A stretch of DNA of 7,174 nucleotides. It comes from Candidatus Poribacteria bacterium. Its GTDB lineage: Bacteria; Poribacteria; WGA-4E; UBA9662. The notes below the pieces were generated by a model. That model was not told the origin of the DNA and ran no database searches. It was given only the letters and a program-made list of their open reading frames with translations. The stretch is from NCBI GenBank assembly GCA_002699335.1, contig PACG01000220.1:17798-24971 (forward strand), read 5' to 3'. The position numbers were made by a program, and so were the translations under genes. Of this stretch, positions 1 to 4,929 are shown one piece after another (within the stretch, counting starts at the first letter, position 1; each line of letters opens with the position of its first letter).

Positions 1-242
1 ACCCCATTGTTGAGCCATTGGTGGAGAAGATTAGCGGAGCGTGTATATTGATTATTTTGCTTGGTATCTTGATCTGTCGGCTGACTCAAGATTAGGCGAA
101 CGATGTTATTTGGATGTTGCTTTTCAAGTTTAACTCGATCTGGTGCGTAGATCACATCGTAAGGAGGGGCAATTACATCTACCAGATTATCGATACGGTC
201 TGGATTGAACCGTACCCCTGGGAAGGGTAAAACTTCCGCCAT
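1..242 (-). CDS. DUF1015 family protein, N-terminal part (cut by window edge)
   Basis: The last 80 codons visible at the left edge read MAEVLPFPGVRFNPDRIDNL and then VDVIAPPYDVIYAPDR, ending in a TRSANLLHQWLNNG stretch. The opening 'PF.G.R(F/Y)NP', the 'V(V/I)APPYDVI' motif and the later 'N(I)VRLIL' are the hallmark of the DUF1015 family (PF06245), whose members are usually about 400 residues, so roughly four fifths of the gene lies outside the window. The start ATG is 17 nt after the cysteine synthase stop, on the same strand, so the two are almost certainly co-transcribed; the ribosome binding site (AAGAGA) is weak, which fits translational coupling. Biochemical function of the family is not settled to my knowledge. 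The neighbourhood suggests a role around serine or cysteine metabolism, which is inference only. Confidence 0.85.
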   Translation of the reverse strand, partial: MAEVLPFPGVRFNPDRIDNLVDVIAPPYDVIYAPDRVKLEKQHPNNIVRLILSQPTDQDTKQNNQYTRSANLLHQWLNNG

Positions 243-259
243 AAACCGTCTCTTTTAGC

Positions 260-1183
260 TTAGTCCCATAACCGAGTACTGAAATAGCGTTCACCGAGGT
301 CGCAGAAGATGGTGACAATTCGGCCTCTTTTGATCTGCTTGGCTACTTGATAGACCCCTTCTAGATACGCACCAGAAGATTGACCAACAAACCAACCTCG
401 TTCTGCCAATCTGTTGCACATCCTATAGGCATCGTCAATCGTGACGGGGAGTTTCATATCGACTACGCTATCGTCATAGATCTCAGGTACGATGTCCTCT
501 GGATGGCTCATCGGTTTCAACCCTTCGATGCCGGGAAAATCGTCAGGCGTAATACAGCAAATTCGGATATTTTGGTTAAACTCTTTTAGCCTTCGACCAA
601 CACCAGTGATAGTCCCACCAGTCCCTACACCGGCGACAAAATGGGTTACTTTCCGGTCGGTTTGATCCAGGATCTCAACTGCAGTAGTCTCAAAATGAGA
701 CCGCCAGTTATGATGGTTTTTGTACTGGTCGGCCATGAAATACTTTTCAGGCAAAGCTTCGTGTCGGCGATGGACCTCCCTTAAGGCTTCGTCGTAGCCA
801 TGGACCGCATCGGTAAAAACGATGCTGGCGTTATGGGCCTGAATCCGCTTTTTTCTTTCTTCACTCGCGTTTTCAGGGATAACCAATTCAACTTGATAAC
901 CCAGAACCGCACCGATCATCGCGTAAGCGATGCCAGCATTACCTGAGCTAGAATCTAAAATCGCCTTGTCTGGTGTCAGATCGCCGTCCATCACTGCTTG
1001 TGTCAGCATCCGCAGAACGGGTCGATCTTTGACAGATCCGCCCGGATTGAACATCTCCGCTTTAGCATAGACTTCGACTTCTGGAAATTGATCGGCAAAA
1101 AGGTCAATCTTAACCAGTGGCGTGTTACCGATCTGCTGAAGGATTGGGTAGGGAGAGAGGTCAAATGTCTGAGCGTTCGCCAT
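260..1183 (-). CDS. cysM: Cysteine synthase, CysM-type (PLP-dependent)
   Basis: A full-length 307-residue fold-type II PLP enzyme that should make L-cysteine from an activated serine and a sulfide donor in the cytosol. Numbered from the ATG at 1183: GNTPLV at 19-24, the PLP lysine K52 in PGGSVKD, the substrate loop SSSGNAG (78-84, normally TSGNTG), the PLP-phosphate loop GTGGT (187-191), the pyridine-nitrogen serine in QSSGA (268-272), and a typical end GERYFSTRLW. The GIEGLK segment (218-223) followed by VPEIYD resembles the CysM branch, some of which use O-phosphoserine, more than CysK; this is from memory. An in-frame TTG at 1192 lies 6 nt after AAAGG and could be the start instead (310 residues); I chose the ATG, which has AAGAG 9 nt upstream. 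It lies 26 nt after the upstream isomerase gene and 17 nt before the DUF1015 gene, so it sits mid-operon. CysK is the alternative name. Confidence 0.9.
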   Translation of the reverse strand: MANAQTFDLSPYPILQQIGNTPLVKIDLFADQFPEVEVYAKAEMFNPGGSVKDRPVLRMLTQAVMDGDLTPDKAILDSSSGNAGIAYAMIGAVLGYQVELVIPENASEERKKRIQAHNASIVFTDAVHGYDEALREVHRRHEALPEKYFMADQYKNHHNWRSHFETTAVEILDQTDRKVTHFVAGVGTGGTITGVGRRLKEFNQNIRICCITPDDFPGIEGLKPMSHPEDIVPEIYDDSVVDMKLPVTIDDAYRMCNRLAERGWFVGQSSGAYLEGVYQVAKQIKRGRIVTIFCDLGERYFSTRLWD

Positions 1184-1209
1184 TATTACCAACTCTTGCC
1201 TTTCATTAA

Positions 1210-2001
1210 TTAGATTACATCGTTTTGCGAGAACTCGACGGTTTCAATCAAACTAACTAGAAAATCGCGATCTCTTTGTAGGGTCCCGAGTTTATCGTCG
1301 CCGTGGACAAACTCAACTTCCAAATAACCGTCATATCCGGTATCAGCCAATTTCTGCACTACTTCTGCATAATCGACCACGCCATCAGCAATAGCGCAAC
1401 CATTTCGGCTTTCGTCGGCATTTTGGGCATGAACATTGACGATTTGTCCTTTTAACCGTTCAACAGCCTCGATCGGATCATCAGCGTCAGGACGAAAGGA
1501 AGGCTGCAAATAGGTTTTTAAGGCAGGAGATTTAACATAGTCAAAAAGTTCTAAAATGGTGTCTACCGAGTCTGTAAAGTTGTTATTATGCATCTCGAGA
1601 CCGAGTGTCAAGTCACGAAACTGCGCCCATTGCGACAGTGTGGTTAGCCTGAAAAAGAGAGATCTTTTATCTGTCGATAAGATGACTTTTGATGCACCGC
1701 CTCTGGACCAAATCCGCAACAGTTTAGTTCCTAACCCTTGCGCAATTTTGGCAGCGGTCTCAAAATGCTTTTGGTGCAGCGGCATCAATGGATGAACATA
1801 AGAACCAAAGGCCGACACTTCTAGCCCCTTTGCCAAAACGAGGTTACGAGTTTTTTCAACGTACTCGGCATCGTATACCTCTGGCATGTGTGGTGGTTTG
1901 CCCCAAATTTCAACCCCATCGAAACCATAGTCTGACGCGATAGCAATGACCTCTTCTAGTGGCCGATCCTGAAAAGCGATTGTACACAACCCGACTTTCA
2001 T
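1210..2001 (-). CDS. Sugar phosphate isomerase/epimerase-like TIM barrel protein
   Basis: A 263-residue protein of the xylose isomerase-like TIM barrel (AP endonuclease family 2) superfamily. Seen in sequence: the first strand MKVGLCTIAF, GFDGVEIWG (26-34), GLEMHNN (134-140) carrying probable metal ligands E136 and H138, NVHAQN (189-194) with H191, and GYLEVEF (225-231) with E230. The position where relatives usually carry an aspartate reads TYLQPS, so Q166 stands in. Length matches the family. The reaction cannot be named: the superfamily includes isomerases, epimerases, dehydratases and lyases of sugars and inositols. It is the first main gene of the operon with cysteine synthase and DUF1015, behind a good promoter. 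Its ATG overlaps the stop of a 7-codon leader ORF as ATGA, and its own ribosome binding site is poor. Confidence 0.88.
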   Translation of the reverse strand: MKVGLCTIAFQDRPLEEVIAIASDYGFDGVEIWGKPPHMPEVYDAEYVEKTRNLVLAKGLEVSAFGSYVHPLMPLHQKHFETAAKIAQGLGTKLLRIWSRGGASKVILSTDKRSLFFRLTTLSQWAQFRDLTLGLEMHNNNFTDSVDTILELFDYVKSPALKTYLQPSFRPDADDPIEAVERLKGQIVNVHAQNADESRNGCAIADGVVDYAEVVQKLADTGYDGYLEVEFVHGDDKLGTLQRDRDFLVSLIETVEFSQNDVI

Positions 2002-2021
2002 AATTTTGTCCAGGTTCCCAT
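1998..2021 (-). other. Seven-codon leader ORF overlapping the isomerase start
   Basis: ATG at 2021 opens MGTWTKL and stops at a TGA (2000-1998) that shares ATGA with the start codon of the TIM-barrel gene. A strong Shine-Dalgarno sequence, GAGGGG, lies about 6 nt upstream of this small ORF, while the downstream gene has no good site of its own. This arrangement would let ribosomes that finish the leader re-initiate on the isomerase. Sequence facts are direct; translation of the leader is inference. Confidence 0.4.
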
Positions 2022-2056
2022 TGTTTCCCCTCAGGTGGGTTCAAATTAGCGAAGAT

Positions 2057-2085
2057 AGCATACCATAGGAAAGAGATCATGACAA
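2057..2085 (-). promoter_or_regulatory. sigma70-like promoter for the isomerase-cysM-DUF1015 operon
   Basis: On the minus strand TTGTCA (2085-2080) is followed after exactly 17 nt by TATGCT (2062-2057). Each hexamer differs from consensus at one or two positions. The predicted start near 2050 leaves a leader of about 50 nt before the isomerase ATG, containing the small leader ORF and its GAGGGG site. Confidence 0.6.
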
Positions 2086-2140
2086 CCGTTATTTAGTAGA
2101 CAGATGCTAGGGTATTGAAACAACCAATCTTTGTTCCTCT

Positions 2141-2177
2141 ACTGCAACTTCTGCTGCTTAGTAGCAGAAGTTGCAGT
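2141..2177. repeat. Perfect 15-bp inverted repeat (hairpin) between two minus-strand transcription units
   Basis: ACTGCAACTTCTGCT (2141-2155) and its exact reverse complement (2163-2177) enclose a 7-nt loop. It lies 70 nt downstream of the stop of the 2248-2991 gene and upstream of the next operon's promoter, so it is well placed to end the first transcript. It has no run of U after the stem on the minus strand (AGAGGAAC follows), and only a delayed TTTT on the plus strand, so it is not a textbook intrinsic terminator. Confidence 0.7.
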
Positions 2178-2247
2178 TATCCCAGCCTGTTTTCTCTTCG
2201 CTCTCAAGCGAGGTATCCAATGTACGCCAACTAAGGTTTAGTCGCGG

Positions 2248-2991
2248 TTAGGCCATGCCTCTGGAGCGGAAGAAATTAAAACTAATTTCGGCACTTTCTA
2301 TCGATGGGCGATGGCATTGGTCTTGTTCAATGATATACCAGCCGGCGTTGACCTCTGTGGTAGCAGCAAAAATATCGTCCCAGTCTAGCACTCCGTTGCC
2401 AACTTCGGTGAAATCACGATCTGGTGTCATGTCTTTGATGTGTACCAGCGGACTACGATTGGGGTATTTGCGCAAGTAAGCAGCAGGATCCACACCTGCA
2501 TACTGAACCCAAAAGACATCGATTTGAGCTAGGACTAGTTGTGGGTCTGTCTGTTGGTAGAGTGAATCCAAGATGTATTCGCCGTCAATTTGGGCGAACT
2601 CACCGGCATGGTTGTGGAAATAGATTTGAATGCCCTGTTCGGCACACGTTTGCCCGACTTGGTTCATGTAAGCCACCGCGGCAGCCATACTGTCCGCATC
2701 TTTGGGTAGACCTTCAGGCGACATGGAAGAGCTACCAAATCGGGGGCAACCGAGCGCCAGGTGGTAGCCGATGGTCTGCTCCAGGTCATTGTATCCGACA
2801 TGGCTACCGGCGCATTGCAGATTCAAATCAGCCAAAATGTCTCTTAGTTCGTCTGCGGGTAGATTGTAAGTTCCAGCCAATTCAACCCCTTGGTAACCGA
2901 TCTCAGCTACTTGTTTTAGGGCTCCGACAAAATCTTTTTCGCAGACATCCCGAACCGTATACATCTGGAGACCGACGGGAATTTGACTCAT
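2248..2991 (-). CDS. Sugar phosphate isomerase/epimerase (xylose isomerase-like TIM barrel, IolE-like)
   Basis: A 247-residue cytosolic TIM-barrel protein of the xylose isomerase-like superfamily, only distantly like the one at 1210-2001. Seen: the strand-1 signature GLQMYTVRD (7-15), GYQGVELAG (32-40), FHNHAGEF (125-132) with ligands such as H128 and E131, AQIDVFWVQYAGVDP (155-169) with D158, VHIKDM (183-188) with H184, VGNGVLDW (197-204) and IIEQD (220-224) with E222. The whole metal-ligand set is intact, so the protein is probably active on a ketose, inosose or similar polyol; substrate unknown. The ATG at 2991 is chosen over the in-frame ATG at 2997 because TAAGGAG sits 8 nt before the former and 2 nt before the latter. 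It follows rplT on the same strand, but an intrinsic terminator lies between, and I find no convincing promoter after it. Confidence 0.9.
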   Translation of the reverse strand: MSQIPVGLQMYTVRDVCEKDFVGALKQVAEIGYQGVELAGTYNLPADELRDILADLNLQCAGSHVGYNDLEQTIGYHLALGCPRFGSSSMSPEGLPKDADSMAAAVAYMNQVGQTCAEQGIQIYFHNHAGEFAQIDGEYILDSLYQQTDPQLVLAQIDVFWVQYAGVDPAAYLRKYPNRSPLVHIKDMTPDRDFTEVGNGVLDWDDIFAATTEVNAGWYIIEQDQCHRPSIESAEISFNFFRSRGMA

Positions 2992-2999
2992 AATCATTA

Positions 3000-3006
3000 C
3001 TCCTTA
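3000..3006 (-). promoter_or_regulatory. Ribosome binding site that fixes the start of the 2248-2991 gene
   Basis: TAAGGAG on the minus strand, near-perfect anti-Shine-Dalgarno match. The 8-nt gap to the ATG at 2991 is normal; the 2-nt gap to the ATG at 2997 is too short, so the shorter protein is preferred. Confidence 0.65.
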
Positions 3007-3018
3007 AAATCGAGAGAT

Positions 3019-3053
3019 AAAAAAAGCCTACTGATCTTTACAAATCAGTAGGC
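3019..3053 (-). terminator. Intrinsic terminator of the infC-rpmI-rplT operon
   Basis: On the minus strand a perfect 10-bp stem (GCCTACTGAT with ATCAGTAGGC, 3053-3044 and 3035-3026) with an 8-nt loop is followed directly by seven T. It lies 72 nt after the rplT stop. It also stands only 12 nt before the ribosome binding site of the next gene, so that gene depends on read-through or on an unseen promoter. Confidence 0.9.
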
Positions 3054-3125
3054 CTGGAAACGGTAAAAAACCAAGACTAATGGATTGAACCGCGCTGCTA
3101 CTAAGCAGGTAGAGAGCTACGTTGG

Positions 3126-3473
3126 CTATCCTTTGGCAATAGAGACGATCTCGGCAAAGGCGGCTTCGTCGTTGACGGCCAGATCGGCCAAGGCCTTACG
3201 ATTGAGTTGGATACCAGCTTGGTTAAGTCCATGAATTAGGCGGCTATAGGAGAGGCCATGAACTCTAGCGGCAGCGTTGATCCGAGTAATCCACAACTGT
3301 CTGAACTGACGCTTGCGGGTACGCCGATGAGCGTAGGCATAATTGAGGGCTTTATAAACGGCATCCATTGCCGTCCGACGGAGATTTTTACGCCCGCCAC
3401 GAAATCCCTTCGTCAATTTAAGGAGCTTTTTTCTCTTCTGTCTCCGTTTACTACCTGTTTTAACTCTTGGCAT
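3126..3473 (-). CDS. rplT: 50S ribosomal protein L20
   Basis: A 115-residue basic protein with the L20 opening [20 protein letters not shown], the [10 protein letters not shown] motif that contacts 23S rRNA, the long-helix stretch [20 protein letters not shown], and the globular C-terminal domain with [16 protein letters not shown] and [11 protein letters not shown]20 binds 23S rRNA early in large-subunit assembly, and in both E. coli and B. subtilis it represses its own operon. Length is normal. It is the last gene of infC-rpmI-rplT, 42 nt after rpmI; GGAG about 10 nt before the ATG is a usable ribosome binding site. The terminator at 3019-3053 follows. Identification is secure. Confidence 0.98.
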   Translation of the reverse strand: MPRVKTGSKRRQKRKKLLKLTKGFRGGRKNLRRTAMDAVYKALNYAYAHRRTRKRQFRQLWITRINAAARVHGLSYSRLIHGLNQAGIQLNRKALADLAVNDEAAFAEIVSIAKG

Positions 3474-3501
3474 GTGGTGAGTACTCCAAAATCTTTGCTG
3501 T

Positions 3502-3519
3502 TAGAACTAGTAGAACTAG
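3502..3519. repeat. Two tandem 9-nt copies at the rpmI stop
   Basis: TAGAACTAG occurs twice head to tail (3502-3510 and 3511-3519). Read on the minus strand in the rpmI frame this gives TAG, two codons, TAG, one codon, TAA: three in-frame stops. A simple slippage duplication is the likely origin. Confidence 0.8.
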
Positions 3520-3710
3520 CGTGGTAAGAGCCGGCGAATTCGTTTTTCGTTGGAAGGGTCAACAATCGTGCTCTGACGCAATTTGCGTTTCCGCTTTGAT
3601 GACTTGGATAAAAACAGGTGTCCAACATAGGCTTTTCGGCGTCGGATTTTCCCTGTTCCGGTGTATTTCAAACGTTTAGCTGCCCCTCTATGGGTTTTCA
3701 TTTTTGGCAT
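3516..3710 (-). CDS. rpmI: 50S ribosomal protein L35
   Basis: A 64-residue, strongly basic protein starting [20 protein letters not shown], with the [13 protein letters not shown] segment (the family usually has RR.A...H.L) and the end RRLLPR. Length and motifs are exactly those of bacterial L35, a small subunit of the 50S particle. It sits between infC (57 nt upstream) and rplT (42 nt downstream), the standard order. Its Shine-Dalgarno sequence is weak and distant (GGAAAG about 13 nt before the ATG), so it may depend on coupling or mRNA folding, as in other bacteria. The stop TAG falls inside a 9-nt tandem duplication that supplies further in-frame stops. Confidence 0.97.
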   Translation of the reverse strand: MPKMKTHRGAAKRLKYTGTGKIRRRKAYVGHLFLSKSSKRKRKLRQSTIVDPSNEKRIRRLLPR

Positions 3711-3767
3711 AAGATAAGAATCTTTCCGTTTCCAGAGATATTTCCTGGTTCAACGTTGGGATACAAC

Positions 3768-4325
3768 TTATTTATTCGGTTTCGGGGTGAAGACGGTGAA
3801 CATCGAACGGGCCTCCATCCGGGGCTCGAGTTCAACATCCGCAATCTCACTCAGATCTCCTGTCAACTTTGAGAGTAAAGTGCGTCCGAGATGGGTATGG
3901 GCCATCTGCCGACCTCGGAAAGTGACGGTGGCTCGGACTTTAAATCGCTTCTCCAGAAACTCCTCTTTGGCACGACGCATCCGGTATTCGTAATCGTGAT
4001 CGCTGATACCCAGCGGAAACTTAATCTCCTTAACGATAATTTTAGTCTGTTTCTTCCTGGACTCTTTCTCCTTCTTGCTCTTCTCATATTGGAATTTGCC
4101 GTAGTCCATGATTTTACAGACGGGCGGATCTGCATTAGGCGCAATTTCAACCAGATCCAACCCTTCACCTTCAGCAATCTGAAGTGCGTCCCTCGGTTGT
4201 ATGAGACCGATTTGTTGGTTGTCGGATCCTATCAGGCGAATCTCAGGCGCCCGAATCGACCGATTAATACGATTACCCGGTTTTCCCCTCTGCTTACTTT
4301 GGTTTGGCCTTCGACCTCTATAAAT
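3768..4325 (-). CDS. infC: Translation initiation factor IF-3, with an ATT start codon
   Basis: IF-3 binds the 30S subunit, blocks premature 50S joining and polices start-codon choice. Residue numbers are from ATT at 4325 (185 residues, normal length). The N-terminal domain has NRINRSIRAPEIRLIG, matching the E. coli NRINGEIRAQEVRLTG, then DLVEIAPNADPPVCKIMDYGKF (57-78, split here: DLVEIAPNADPPVC with KIMDYGKF); a basic linker follows (82-95), then the C-terminal domain with VRATVTFRGRQMAH (130-143). The upstream frame closes with TAG two codons before the ATT. Between that stop and the conserved core there is no ATG, GTG or TTG; the first TTG (4160) would delete most of the N-terminal domain. 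ATT in the equivalent place is the known E. coli infC start. GGGGG lies about 9 nt before it. First gene of infC-rpmI-rplT. Gene identity is secure; the exact start is probable. Confidence 0.93.
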   Translation of the reverse strand: MYRGRRPNQSKQRGKPGNRINRSIRAPEIRLIGSDNQQIGLIQPRDALQIAEGEGLDLVEIAPNADPPVCKIMDYGKFQYEKSKKEKESRKKQTKIIVKEIKFPLGISDHDYEYRMRRAKEEFLEKRFKVRATVTFRGRQMAHTHLGRTLLSKLTGDLSEIADVELEPRMEARSMFTVFTPKPNK

Positions 4326-4344
4326 TTCCTAATACCCCCATCAA

Positions 4345-4360
4345 AACTGGTTACCCAGTT
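4345..4360 (-). promoter_or_regulatory. Small hairpin with GUAA tetraloop in the infC leader
   Basis: On the minus strand AACTGG and CCAGTT pair as a 6-bp stem around GTAA, a GNRA-type tetraloop, ending 19 nt before the ATT start and just ahead of the GGGGG ribosome binding site. The leader (about 4418 to 4326) also holds the palindromes CAAGCGCTTG and TTATTAATAA. It could take part in control of infC translation or L20 feedback, but I cannot show an L20-binding fold. Confidence 0.4.
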
Positions 4361-4424
4361 ATTCAAGCGCTTGGCTTATCGGAGTTGATTTTATTAATAA
4401 CCCAAGATCTATGCGAAGCACCGT

Positions 4425-4453
4425 ATTTTAGCACATCGACTATACTGATGCAA
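4425..4453 (-). promoter_or_regulatory. Extended -10 promoter of infC-rpmI-rplT
   Basis: Minus strand TTGCAT (4453-4448), a 17-nt spacer, then TAAAAT (4430-4425) preceded by TGC, giving an extended -10 (TGCTAAAAT). Predicted transcription start is near 4418, leaving a leader of about 93 nt. An 18-bp hairpin ends only 4 nt upstream of the -35. Confidence 0.65.
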
Positions 4454-4457
4454 GTCA

Positions 4458-4501
4458 AACGCCGAAAGGACCACAACAGTAACTGTGGTCCTTTCGGCGT
4501 T
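4458..4501. terminator. Perfect 18-bp hairpin, terminator-like, upstream of the infC promoter
   Basis: AACGCCGAAAGGACCACA (4458-4475) pairs exactly with 4484-4501 around an 8-nt loop. The stem is GC-rich in the way of intrinsic terminators. The flank is TTTG on the minus strand and TTCTAATTC on the plus strand, so the U-tract is poor either way. It could insulate infC from transcription coming from the gene-poor region to the right. No intact gene in either direction ends next to it. Confidence 0.6.
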
Positions 4502-4929
4502 CTAATTCAATTGATAAGTTGGATGTTTTCTATAGAAACCACGCATTTATCCAAACATTTTTGGAAACTAAATACCAAATCTCAATTCACCCTTTCCTGT
4601 ATTCTCCTCCTTTCATCAGTTAGGCCAATTTGGGCGAGGATGCGAACCTTCGGTTGTATGCTTGCACCAGTTTGCCTGCCGACAGCAAAGTTCTGGCTAT
4701 TCCTCTCAGACTTGATCTCTGTTGATAATGGTTTTTTCTCTTCTTTAGGCCACTGCCGGTTGAAAGGCAAGTGACAATAGTGCTAAAATGCGGTGGACAC
4801 AAATCACTACTTTTCACATTCTGCTATTCTTACTGCAATCCGCCAACCTTCCAATGATGTAAAATTGCTTGGAGGTTGACAGAATCAGTTGCCGTCTAGG
4901 TTTTAACTACAGATCGGGAGAATGTACAG
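4502..4929. other. 428-bp stretch with no supported gene
   Basis: AT-rich DNA. A consensus-like -35 TTGACA at 4876-4881 (plus strand) lies about 50 nt before the pseudogene start but has no good -10 at normal spacing. An imperfect inverted repeat (4845-4854 with 4869-4878, one bulged base) surrounds it. A 62-codon open frame on the minus strand (4770-4582) has no ribosome binding site and no recognised domain. I see no RNA gene. Confidence 0.5.

Noticed and set aside
2541..2993. 150-codon open frame on the plus strand over the isomerase gene
   Set aside because: It is antisense to a gene with a full set of family motifs, its translation is rich in Arg, Cys and Pro without a domain, and it has no ribosome binding site.
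4638..4648. tRNA T-arm-like GGTTCGCATCC on the minus strand
   Set aside because: The T stem does not pair beyond three bases, and no anticodon arm or acceptor stem is found at the right distances.
4582..4770. 62-codon minus-strand open frame (contains SIQPKVRILAQIGL)
   Set aside because: The composition is passable, but there is no ribosome binding site and no recognised family. It could be a piece of a dispersed repeat; a genome-wide search would tell.
3891..4774. Long plus-strand open frames across infC and its upstream region
   Set aside because: They run antisense to IF-3 and through the infC promoter and hairpin, show no domain and no start signal; they are frame shadows.
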